16,231 nucleotides of DNA, taken from an uncultured Eubacteriales bacterium (GTDB taxonomy: Bacteria; Bacillota; Clostridia; Peptostreptococcales; Anaerovoracaceae). The first letter of the stretch is position 1. Every line of letters starts with the position of its first letter. Both the position numbers and the translations under genes were made by a program. Location: positions 1 to 16,231 of the forward strand of contig CADBSL010000040.1 in NCBI GenBank assembly GCA_902797345.1, in the 5' to 3' direction. Under the pieces are notes generated by a model. It saw nothing but the letters and a program-made list of their open reading frames with translations, did not search any database and was not told where the DNA came from. Shown piece by piece: positions 6,004 to 13,122 of the stretch.

Positions 6004-7209
6004 CTAACTGCTGACGGCAGGATCGCCATGTCTGTTTCGGAAAACGACTTTTAGCAGGATCGGGGTGATGATGGTGGTGACGACCACCGTCAGAACGATC
6101 GGTGCGATGAAAGCGGTCCCCAGCAGTCCCAGGGCAACGCCCTTGCTCATCACGATCAGGGCCACCTCGCCCCGGGAGATCATCCCGGTGCCGATCTGCA
6201 GGGATTCTTCATTGTCGTACCCGCAGAGTTTCGCTCCCAGACCGCAGCCGACGATCTTGGATAAAACCGCGACCAGCGTCAATACCAGCATAAAGGCGAT
6301 CAATATCGGACTCAATGCCAGCTGAGTGACCTTCAGACCGATGCTGGCAAAGAAGATCGGTGAAAAGTACAGGTAGGAAGCAATATCGAATTTCTTGTGG
6401 AGGACTTCTCCTCTGCCGGTGGCCGAGATCGCCACACCGGCGATATATGCACCGGTGATATCCGCCACGCCGAAGAAATGTTCCGCACAGAAAGACAATA
6501 ACAGACAGAAGACGAAGGCCGTGATGGTGTGACGGCGCAGTCTTCTTTTATATTTATCAAACCATTTGATATAGAGTTTGTACATGATAAAGCAGACGAC
6601 TCCGGCGAATACGAAGAATCCCACGATCTTCGCCAGTACCACGAGGATGTTGACGCTCTCCCCTGCAAAACTGCAGATAATGGTTAGACAAATGATACCC
6701 AGGATATCGTCGATGACCGCCGCAGCTAAGATCGCATTTCCGGAGCGGGTATTCAGTTTCCCCAGTTCCCGAAGAGTCTCCACCGTGATGCTGACGGAAG
6801 TCGCCGTCAAAATGACGCCCACGAAGATGTTCTCCAGAAAAACAGTGGAAGTCGCATCCGTCGGGATCATTGAAGCGCGGTTGAAGATATACATGACCCC
6901 CAGCCCACCAAAAAGGGGAACCAGGACCCCGATCAATGCGATGATCGTGGCGGCTTTCCCGCATTTTTTGATTTCCTTGATATCCGTCTCCATCCCGGCG
7001 GCAAACATCAGGAGAATAACGCCTACTTCCGCAGTGAACTTTATAAAATCCGTTTCCTGGATCAGGTTCAGCATCGACGGGCCCAGGATCAACCCGGCCA
7101 ACAGCGCTCCCACGACCTGGGGCATATAAAACCGTTCCGTCAACAGTCCCAAGAACTTCGTCGAGAGTAATATCAATGCGATATCGAGCAAAAACTTATA
7201 TGATTCCAT
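6004..7209 (-). CDS. Cation:proton antiporter (CPA2 / Kef-type Na+/H+ exchanger domain)
   Basis: This 401-aa membrane protein has about 12 hydrophobic helices and belongs to the Na+/H+ exchanger domain of the CPA2 family. The N-terminal motif FYMPQVVGALLAGLILGPS is classic. The AAAVIDDILG segment holds the paired aspartates D167-D168, the cation/proton-binding site of electrogenic members. It ends shortly after the last helix with no RCK/TrkA-N regulatory domain, so it resembles stand-alone NapA/GerN-like exchangers rather than full KefB/KefC. Expected role: Na+ or K+ exchange for protons in pH and ion homeostasis; ion choice cannot be read from sequence. The ATG has AGGAAG 7 nt upstream. It has its own promoter in the AT-rich divergent region and its own terminator. 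Confidence 0.92.
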   Translation of the reverse strand: MESYKFLLDIALILLSTKFLGLLTERFYMPQVVGALLAGLILGPSMLNLIQETDFIKFTAEVGVILLMFAAGMETDIKEIKKCGKAATIIALIGVLVPLFGGLGVMYIFNRASMIPTDATSTVFLENIFVGVILTATSVSITVETLRELGKLNTRSGNAILAAAVIDDILGIICLTIICSFAGESVNILVVLAKIVGFFVFAGVVCFIMYKLYIKWFDKYKRRLRRHTITAFVFCLLLSFCAEHFFGVADITGAYIAGVAISATGRGEVLHKKFDIASYLYFSPIFFASIGLKVTQLALSPILIAFMLVLTLVAVLSKIVGCGLGAKLCGYDNEESLQIGTGMISRGEVALIVMSKGVALGLLGTAFIAPIVLTVVVTTIITPILLKVVFRNRHGDPAVSS

Positions 7210-7286
7210 TTCATCACTTCCTAAAATATAAAGCTTTATTTATTCTTTGCTTTTTATAATTTATATTTTATTTATTCTTCGGTTTC

Positions 7287-7315
7287 ATTATAGTGCAAAG
7301 CATTTATAAACTCAA
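7287..7315 (-). promoter_or_regulatory. Promoter for the antiporter gene, overlapped by a palindrome
   Basis: On the - strand, TTGAGT (7310-7315) and a perfect TATAAT (7287-7292) are spaced 17 bp apart. The resulting leader would be about 70 nt. The spacer and -35 box overlap the inverted repeat AAAGCATTT (7297-7305) / AAATGCTTT (7314-7322), a possible operator. Confidence 0.7.
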
Positions 7316-7327
7316 ATGCTTTTTTTA
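7297..7327 (+). terminator. AT-rich hairpin with T-run, or operator palindrome
   Basis: A perfect 9-bp stem (7297-7305 with 7314-7322) with an 8-nt loop is followed by a short T-run on the + strand. No + strand gene ends nearby, so a terminator role is not obviously needed. Its overlap with the antiporter promoter makes a regulator-binding site equally plausible. Confidence 0.4.
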
Positions 7328-7374
7328 GATGATATTTATTCAGAATCCACTTTCGGTGATTTCTTTATTTTTTC

Positions 7375-7401
7375 TTTATTCGCGGACCCCGTCCGAATAA
7401 A
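7375..7401. promoter_or_regulatory. Inverted repeat TTTATTCG...CGAATAAA in the divergent region
   Basis: Arms of 8 bp (7375-7382 and 7394-7401) flank an 11-nt centre; an alternative inner pairing CGGAC/GTCCG (7383-7387 with 7391-7395) makes a short GC hairpin. It lies about 45-70 bp upstream of the rightward promoter and could be an activator or repressor site for the cell-wall module. No matching regulator is encoded in the window. Confidence 0.35.
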
Positions 7402-7446
7402 TGCTGAATATTTCCTTACAGAAACCTTACAATTACGGGTTCTCTC

Positions 7447-7474
7447 TTGTTTTTCAGATGAAAATGTTTATACT
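7447..7474 (+). promoter_or_regulatory. Probable promoter of the FHA-SEDS / PBP operon
   Basis: TTGTTT (7447-7452), a 16-bp spacer and TATACT (7469-7474) lie about 24 bp upstream of the preferred ATG at 7498, giving a very short leader. The -35 hexamer is the same as that of the lipoprotein promoter at 13099-13104. Confidence 0.55.
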
Positions 7475-7497
7475 GAAACTGTTGGAAAGGAATGATT

Positions 7498-9507
7498 ATG
7501 GATAAAATCACTGATTTACTGAGCTATATACTGCCGCGTTTGAGCTGGATCGCGGAAGGGCTGGGCCAACTGGCCGGAAATCTCCTGCGGTCAATCCCCT
7601 ATGCCCTGAAGTGGGCGTTGGAAAATGACGTCAGTATCGCTACATTATACTGTCAGATGGTCCGCTGGATCATGCCGATCCTGGCGTTGATGATCTTGAC
7701 ATCGATACTCCGCAGCATGATCCGGGTGAAAAACCCCAAGGAAAGATGGGGCTACCTCTACTCACCCGAGTTGGGGAGATTTCCGATCACCCACTGGGAG
7801 ACCCTGATCGGGAAAGGACGGACCTGTGATATCACGGTGCCGTTTATGACCATTTCCAAGGTCCACTGCGCTTTGATCTTCGACGGCGTTAAAAAATGGC
7901 GCATCCATGACCTGACGGATCGATCGGACGTCAGCGTCAACGGCGTTACCATCGACGGCTCCCGGGAGATCGAAGCCGGCGACAGCCTGACCATAGGCGG
8001 CGTCAACATGGAGTTCGAGACCATCTCCCCGAAAGAAGCGGCCATTCAGGAAAAAAGGAGGCTCTTTACCTCCCAATCCACCATTACACCCATCGTGACC
8101 ACCTGTCTTCTGACCGTGTTCCAGATGCTGACGGTATCGTCTCTGATCATTAACCGGCCGGAACACAGCGGCACCATCGCCACCAGCTTTTTGATCTTTT
8201 CGGCGGTGATGTGGGGATATATACTGTTCAATTATCTGGGATCCAAAACCGGCCTGGAGTCGGAGATCCTGGCTTTCTTCCTGTGTTCTCTCTGCCTGGC
8301 GGTAACTGCCAGCAGCCGGCCCGAGACCGTCCACAAACAATTAATGGCGATCCTGATCGGGATGGCATTTTTCCTGGCGCTGTCCTGGTATCTGAGAGAT
8401 CTGAAACGGGTCGTCAAGACCCGTCACCTGGCTGCGGTCCTGACCTGCGGGCTTTTGTGTGCCAGCCTTCTTTTCGGCACGATCACAAACGGTGCGCAGA
8501 ACTGGATCCATGTGATGGGTATGTCCATCCAGCCCTCTGAACTGGCGAAAGTATTCTTTATCTTTGCCGGGGCGGCCTCCCTGGAACGACTGTTTAAAAA
8601 GAGGAATCTATGGGGCTTTATGGGGATGTCCTTCTTCTGCTTCGGCGCATTGGCCTTGATGAGCGACTTCGGTACTGCGGCGATCTTCTTCGTGACCTTC
8701 CTGGTCATCGCTTTCCTGCGGTCCGGAGATTATGCCACCCTTTTGCTGATCTGCTGCTCCGCGATCGCTGCGCTGGTGCTGATGCTGAGATTCAAACCAT
8801 ACATTGCTGCCCGGTTTTCTATTTGGGGACACGCCTGGGATGATGTTTCCGGCGCCGGATACCAACAGGTAAGGACCATGTCCGCTGCAGCCAGCGGCGG
8901 CCTTATCGGCGTCGGTTCCGGTGAAGGCTGGCTCCACAATATCGCGGCAGCCAATACCGATCTGGTCTTTGGGATGATCTGCGAGGAATGGGGACTGATC
9001 ATCGCCTTGCTGGCCATCGCCGGCATCGTATCCCTTTCAGTTTTCACCTTCCGGGTAGTCCGTTCCGGCCGGTCTTCCTATTATGTGATCGCTTCCTGCG
9101 CAGCTGCTTCCATGCTGGTGTTCCAGACGATGCTGAATGTTTTCGGTTCTCTGGATATGTTCCCCCTTACCGGCGTCACCTTCCCCTTCGTCTCCTGCGG
9201 CGGCTCCAGCATGCTGGCCTCCTGGGGACTTCTGGCCTTCGTCAAGGCAGCGGATACCCGTCAGGGAGCAAGCTTTGCGGTAAAGAAGATCAAATTCAAG
9301 AATAAGAAAAACAAAATACGCATCCCGGGCCAGCCGCCTCAATCGGTGGATGACTTCTTCGATGAAGTTCTGGAAGGCAGCAACGAGGAATATCCTCCTC
9401 TGGGCAAAGATGCTGCCCAGAAGGACCCGGATGTCGGATTCGATGATATGGATGATTTCCTGAACGACATCGACGGACTCTTTGAGAAAAGAGGTGATAG
9501 ACGTTGA
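7498..9507 (+). CDS. FHA domain fused to a FtsW/RodA/SpoVE (SEDS) peptidoglycan glycosyltransferase
   Basis: This 669-aa membrane protein has four parts. Residues 1-80 are an N-terminal region with one membrane helix (about 56-76). Residues 102-176 are an FHA phosphothreonine-binding domain with IGKGR (104-108), S120 and H123 of the SxxH motif, and VNG at N148. Residues about 190-600 are a SEDS polytopic domain with GAQNWI, MSIQPSELAK (Q345-P-S-E-L) and a GYQQ...SGGLIGVGSG segment; D488 in NTDLVFG aligns with the catalytic Asp of RodA/FtsW. The rest is a basic stretch and an acidic cytosolic tail. SEDS enzymes polymerise lipid II with a partner class B PBP, here the next gene, overlapping by 4 bp. 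I chose ATG 7498 because GGAAAGG lies 7 nt upstream; ATG 7492 is too close to it. The fusion suggests control by a Ser/Thr kinase encoded elsewhere. Confidence 0.93.
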   Translation: MDKITDLLSYILPRLSWIAEGLGQLAGNLLRSIPYALKWALENDVSIATLYCQMVRWIMPILALMILTSILRSMIRVKNPKERWGYLYSPELGRFPITHWETLIGKGRTCDITVPFMTISKVHCALIFDGVKKWRIHDLTDRSDVSVNGVTIDGSREIEAGDSLTIGGVNMEFETISPKEAAIQEKRRLFTSQSTITPIVTTCLLTVFQMLTVSSLIINRPEHSGTIATSFLIFSAVMWGYILFNYLGSKTGLESEILAFFLCSLCLAVTASSRPETVHKQLMAILIGMAFFLALSWYLRDLKRVVKTRHLAAVLTCGLLCASLLFGTITNGAQNWIHVMGMSIQPSELAKVFFIFAGAASLERLFKKRNLWGFMGMSFFCFGALALMSDFGTAAIFFVTFLVIAFLRSGDYATLLLICCSAIAALVLMLRFKPYIAARFSIWGHAWDDVSGAGYQQVRTMSAAASGGLIGVGSGEGWLHNIAAANTDLVFGMICEEWGLIIALLAIAGIVSLSVFTFRVVRSGRSSYYVIASCAAASMLVFQTMLNVFGSLDMFPLTGVTFPFVSCGGSSMLASWGLLAFVKAADTRQGASFAVKKIKFKNKKNKIRIPGQPPQSVDDFFDEVLEGSNEEYPPLGKDAAQKDPDVGFDDMDDFLNDIDGLFEKRGDRR

Positions 9508-10880
9508 AGAATATTACGAGAAGAACCATCGTGACTTTTTTCCTGGCGGCGATCCTTCTGGCCGGGACAGGCTTCTTTGTAGGGAAGCTGTTCCTGAACG
9601 GCGACAGTTGGGTCAGCCTCTCCGCCAACACACACATCTACTCCGGCGGGGTTTTGAAATCCGGAACCGTCATGGACCGGGACGGTGAAGTGCTGGCGGC
9701 TTCCAATCAGGGAAACTGGACGTTCAATGATAATGTCACTACCCGAAGAGCCCTGCTCCATACCGTGGGCACGCCCCGGGGAGTCATTTCCACCGGTGCC
9801 ATCACAAAATTCGCCGGAAAACTGGCAGGATATAATCTGATCACCGGAGCCAAACACCTGGGAACTGCCGGGAACAATCTGTATCTGACGGTAGATGCAG
9901 ACATATGCCGGACCGCATATAAAGCGCTGGGCAACTACAAGGGAACCGTTGGAGTATATAACTATAAGACCGGAGAGATCGTCTGTCTGGTCAGCACACC
10001 GACTTTCGACCCCTCCAACCCTCCTTCCATTCAGGAAGATGACCCCAACTACGAAGGCGTATACGTGAACCGGTTCCTGTCTTCAAAATTCATCCCCGGT
10101 TCTACCTTCAAACTGGTGACCCTGTACGCTGCTCTGGAAGAGATCCCGGATATCCAAAACAGGACCTTCCATTGTGATGGCAGTGTTCAGATCGGAGATC
10201 AGATCATCACCTGTACCGGTGTCCACGGGGATCTGACATTGGAACAGGCGCTGAATGTTTCCTGCAATTGCGCCTTTGGGCAGATCGCGGAAATGATCGG
10301 TGGTAAAAAACTGGCGAAATATACCCAGGCCACCGGCCTGACAAACAATTACTCGGTCAATGGCATCACCACCCGGGCCTCCTCCTTCAACTTCGATTCG
10401 AAGGACAGCGGGGATATTGCCTGGGCAGGCGTAGGTCAGGGAAAGGACCTGGTGAATCCCTGCGCGATGATGGTCTACATGGGTGCTATCGCCAACGGCG
10501 GAAAAACCGCGGTGCCCCAGATCATCTCCAAAGTTACCTTGCCGGGCGGACTGAAAACCAGCATTTACCTGAATAAAAAAACAGAGCCTCTGATCACGGA
10601 AGAAGCGGCCGGGATCGTGGCTCAATACATGAAATCCAATGTTGTGAATAACTACGGCGAAAGCCGGTTCCCCGGCCTGGATATCTACGGCAAGACCGGT
10701 ACCGCTCAGGTCGATTCAGCGGAAGTCTCCAACTCCTGGTTTGCCGGATTCATAAGAAACGAAAACGCACCTTATGCATTCGTAGTCTATGCGGAAGGCG
10801 GAGGAAGCGGCGTCAGCACGGCTGCAGCCATCGCAAACACCGTGCTCCAATCCGCAGTTGCCAATGCACCTCAGGAGTGA
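9504..10880 (+). CDS. Class B penicillin-binding protein (D,D-transpeptidase)
   Basis: This 458-aa protein has one N-terminal membrane anchor (about residues 8-30) and an extracytoplasmic transpeptidase domain. All three active-site motifs are intact: SxxK as S200-T-F-K203 (in FIPGSTFKLVT), SxN as S253-C-N255, and KTG at K397-T-G399 (in YGKTGTAQVD). It cross-links peptidoglycan stem peptides and is a target of beta-lactams. It is shorter than FtsI or MrdA because the N-terminal pedestal is small, closer to PbpA-type proteins that pair with SEDS partners. The start is TTG (9504-9506), overlapping the SEDS stop as TTGA, with a good AGAGGTGA 6 nt upstream. Coupled translation with the SEDS protein supports a 1:1 complex. 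Transcription ends at the hairpin just downstream. Confidence 0.95.
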   Translation: MKNITRRTIVTFFLAAILLAGTGFFVGKLFLNGDSWVSLSANTHIYSGGVLKSGTVMDRDGEVLAASNQGNWTFNDNVTTRRALLHTVGTPRGVISTGAITKFAGKLAGYNLITGAKHLGTAGNNLYLTVDADICRTAYKALGNYKGTVGVYNYKTGEIVCLVSTPTFDPSNPPSIQEDDPNYEGVYVNRFLSSKFIPGSTFKLVTLYAALEEIPDIQNRTFHCDGSVQIGDQIITCTGVHGDLTLEQALNVSCNCAFGQIAEMIGGKKLAKYTQATGLTNNYSVNGITTRASSFNFDSKDSGDIAWAGVGQGKDLVNPCAMMVYMGAIANGGKTAVPQIISKVTLPGGLKTSIYLNKKTEPLITEEAAGIVAQYMKSNVVNNYGESRFPGLDIYGKTGTAQVDSAEVSNSWFAGFIRNENAPYAFVVYAEGGGSGVSTAAAIANTVLQSAVANAPQE

Positions 10881-10891
10881 TCCCGATAAAC

Positions 10892-10920
10892 AAAAAGGAC
10901 GGTCAATACCGTCCTTTTTT
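10892..10920. terminator. Bidirectional rho-independent terminator between convergent operons
   Basis: AAAAAGGACGGT (10892-10903) and ACCGTCCTTTTTT (10908-10920) form a 12-bp stem with a CAAT loop and T-runs in both directions. It ends the rightward SEDS/PBP transcript 12 bp after its stop. It also contains the last codons and the TGA stop (10903-10905) of the leftward DUF2812 gene. Confidence 0.9.
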
Positions 10921-11454
10921 TCTGTCGATCTGATTCTTCAGCATTTTCAGAGTTCCGGAGATCTGGATGACCAAAGCCAGGAAAAACATCCCAATGAGGA
11001 TCTCCGCCAGGCCGATGTAGGTGGCAGCCGAATGTCCCCCCACCATTCCGGTGAAAAGCTCATAGAAAGCGGTCACGAACAATACCGCGCAGACCAGGAT
11101 CAAGCCGCTGCGCATCCGTTTCAATAATCTCCGCTTATTGCCCACGTCGGAAAGCAGGTCGATCCCGATGTCCGACGCCGGTCGTTTCAGCCAGGCTCTT
11201 TTCCCCCGGGAGCTGACCAGTTCCCATCCGTTTTCCTCTTCCAGAGCGATCTCATACATCCCCCTGTCAGAAGAGGCATTCTTTTTCAAGAATAATAATC
11301 TGTATCGGTAGGCCCCCGGTTCTTCCGGGCTGAACCAATATGTGCTCCCTTCGACCCTCGTCAGACCCTGACCTTTTTGGGCCATCTGATTGACCCATTT
11401 TTCCTCTTCATCAAAGTCCCAGACCCGGTACTTCTTCCGTATTTCCTCGTTCAT
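10903..11454 (-). CDS. DUF2812-like membrane protein
   Basis: This protein of about 183 aa has the DUF2812 layout: an N-terminal KKYRVWDFDEEEKWVNQMAQKGQGL segment that matches the family opening (K-x-R-x-F/W-D-F-x-x-E-x-W-L-N-x-M-A-x-x-G), a soluble domain, a basic linker, then two membrane helices in the last third (around RSGLILVCAVLFVTAFYEL and IGLAEILIGMFFLALVI). The function is unknown; relatives often sit with PadR-like regulators or stress transporters, but none is present here. I prefer the ATG at 11452-11454, with GGGGGA 5 nt before it and 16 bp after the lipoprotein stop. An upstream ATG at 11481 would overlap the lipoprotein gene and add nine residues. It is probably expressed from the lipoprotein promoter. 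Confidence 0.8.
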   Translation of the reverse strand: MNEEIRKKYRVWDFDEEEKWVNQMAQKGQGLTRVEGSTYWFSPEEPGAYRYRLLFLKKNASSDRGMYEIALEEENGWELVSSRGKRAWLKRPASDIGIDLLSDVGNKRRLLKRMRSGLILVCAVLFVTAFYELFTGMVGGHSAATYIGLAEILIGMFFLALVIQISGTLKMLKNQIDRKKGRY

Positions 11455-11470
11455 GTTTTTCCCCCGGGGA

Positions 11471-13036
11471 TCATCCCGCATACATCATTCCATCCAGTAT
11501 CGCTTCCGCATCTTCGCCATTGACCTTAGTCGGCCAGTCAGAATCGTCATAATCCACCCTGATCTCATAGGCAGCGTCGGCATTCTTCACCCGGAAATCC
11601 ACCCAGGACCTGCCGTCGGTCCGAAGGAAAGTCAGTTTGGACCCTTTCGGTACGACCGTCGGCCCCTTCTCCTGCCCATTTTCCTCCAGCATGGTGAATT
11701 CCATATCCTTTTTCAGCGTCAACTCAAATCCGTTTTCGATCTCATAGAAGGATTTCTCCGATACGGGCATCCCGTTCTTCCCAACAGCGCAGTGCCTGAT
11801 TCCGGAATAAGTGCTGAGGGCATCGATACGGGTCTCCAGGATAAATTCGGAAGGATCCGTGATCATGTGCAGACTCATATAGTCCTTTCCGGTATAGAAG
11901 CCGGTCCCCTCCTCTTTTCCCATCTCTTTTACAGAGTCTTTCTTCACTTCATAAACAAAGAGGGTCCGATAATCATTGTCCGATGAGGTCTCTGCATATA
12001 CATAGTTTCCACCGTCTGCAGTATGGATAAAGACCGGATCGATCGTATAGACCCAGGCTTCGCTGCCGGCTGAATCCTTTCCGGATGTCACAACGATTTT
12101 TTCATAATAGCCTTCCTGATACCCGTCGCCCCGGACATCGATCTCATCGGCTTCGCCATTTCCTTCCAGATCGTAATACAGGGGCAGTGACTCCGACATG
12201 GGAATGGTATACCCGGCCGGCACGTTTCTGTATTCTTCATTGAACAGTTTCGGCTCCTCGGCAAACAATACCTGAGCGTGGAGAGGTCCCGCCGCATATG
12301 CCGCCAGTGTACCGGCAGAATAATAAACGTCGACCCCCTGATACCCCAGGACCCAGGTCATCTCTTCCGTCAGCCCGCTCATGATCTCTTCTTCTCCAAG
12401 ATCCGGATATTTGCTGATCAGCTGATCTGCAATGAGGTCCTCAAACCGGTCGACATCGGTCACAACGTCCGATAATTTCAGTTTGGACCCCGTCTGAGCA
12501 TCGAAGAGAACAGATGAATAGGTCTGATAAGGGTGAGGTCCTCCGGCATATTCGTCAGTGATCCGAAGGATGCTGGCCACTGTTTCATCGGCACGAACCA
12601 TCTGAAGTTCATTGGACAGAGTGTACATCACATCCGGACGATCGTTTTCGCCCAGGAACTCTTCAAATTGCTTTTGAAGCCTTAAATATTCTTCCTCGCT
12701 TTCCAGACCGATCTGCTTGTTATAATCGCTCAGAGCGCTGTTCAGGCCGTTCAGAGCCTTCCTGTCTTCATCGCCCAACAGGATCTGATCATATGCACAG
12801 TCGATGGTCTGCATGTTGTAATGATCGTCCCATTGGGTCTGAAAATCTTTCTTTATACTGTAGTCCAGCGTGCGGATCCCGGAACCGTCTTCCGTCTTAT
12901 CCGCCTGGGCAGTCTGGCTGGCTTCGGCCTGACCGCTTTCGTCCTGGGATCCTCCCCCGTCGGAAGTAGTCCCGCAGCCGTTCAGAGTCAAAAGGAAAAC
13001 CAGTGCCACAGCCAGACAAAACATTCTTTTCTTCAT
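11471..13036 (-). CDS. Secreted lipoprotein with DUF4163/DUF3298 (RsiV-like) domains
   Basis: The 521-aa product starts with a lipoprotein signal peptide: KKR, a hydrophobic stretch, then LNGC with lipidation at C21, and a Gly/Ser/Glu-rich linker. Residues about 50-150 resemble DUF4163. Residues about 160-250 match DUF3298, with the telltale YAGGPHPYQTYSSVLFD (H168) and GSKLKLSDV. This pair occurs in anti-sigma factor RsiV and deacetylase PdaC. Here no transmembrane or deacetylase domain is attached. Around D289, DLEGNGEADE resembles an acidic calcium-binding loop or FG-GAP-like repeat, and the C-terminal third is an unassigned beta-rich region. The RBS GGGAGGT sits 6 nt before the ATG. It probably lies on the outer face of the membrane, perhaps sensing or binding cell-wall material; the specific role is inferred only. 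Confidence 0.85.
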   Translation of the reverse strand: MKKRMFCLAVALVFLLTLNGCGTTSDGGGSQDESGQAEASQTAQADKTEDGSGIRTLDYSIKKDFQTQWDDHYNMQTIDCAYDQILLGDEDRKALNGLNSALSDYNKQIGLESEEEYLRLQKQFEEFLGENDRPDVMYTLSNELQMVRADETVASILRITDEYAGGPHPYQTYSSVLFDAQTGSKLKLSDVVTDVDRFEDLIADQLISKYPDLGEEEIMSGLTEEMTWVLGYQGVDVYYSAGTLAAYAAGPLHAQVLFAEEPKLFNEEYRNVPAGYTIPMSESLPLYYDLEGNGEADEIDVRGDGYQEGYYEKIVVTSGKDSAGSEAWVYTIDPVFIHTADGGNYVYAETSSDNDYRTLFVYEVKKDSVKEMGKEEGTGFYTGKDYMSLHMITDPSEFILETRIDALSTYSGIRHCAVGKNGMPVSEKSFYEIENGFELTLKKDMEFTMLEENGQEKGPTVVPKGSKLTFLRTDGRSWVDFRVKNADAAYEIRVDYDDSDWPTKVNGEDAEAILDGMMYAG

Positions 13037-13075
13037 TGCCGACCTCCCTCGTACTTCTTCTATCGTCTTTTCTAA

Positions 13076-13104
13076 ATTATATCGTTAACCCCTTTATAAA
13101 ACAA
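13076..13104 (-). promoter_or_regulatory. Sigma-A-type promoter of the lipoprotein / DUF2812 operon
   Basis: On the - strand, TTGTTT (13099-13104) and TATAAT (13076-13081) are 17 bp apart, about 40 bp before the lipoprotein ATG. It lies just after the MMPL stop codon, and no clear terminator separates them, so read-through from the MMPL operon is possible. Confidence 0.75.
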
Positions 13105-13122
13105 CAGAAAAATGGTTCAGAC

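Noticed and set aside
7297..7327. CRISPR or tandem-repeat array in the AT-rich divergent region
   Set aside because: Only short heptamers and palindromes recur; there are no regular repeat-spacer units.
7498..9507. Calling the SEDS gene specifically ftsW, rodA or spoVE
   Set aside because: The FHA fusion and isolated context do not match standard ftsW, rodA or spoVE loci, so only family-level naming is supported.
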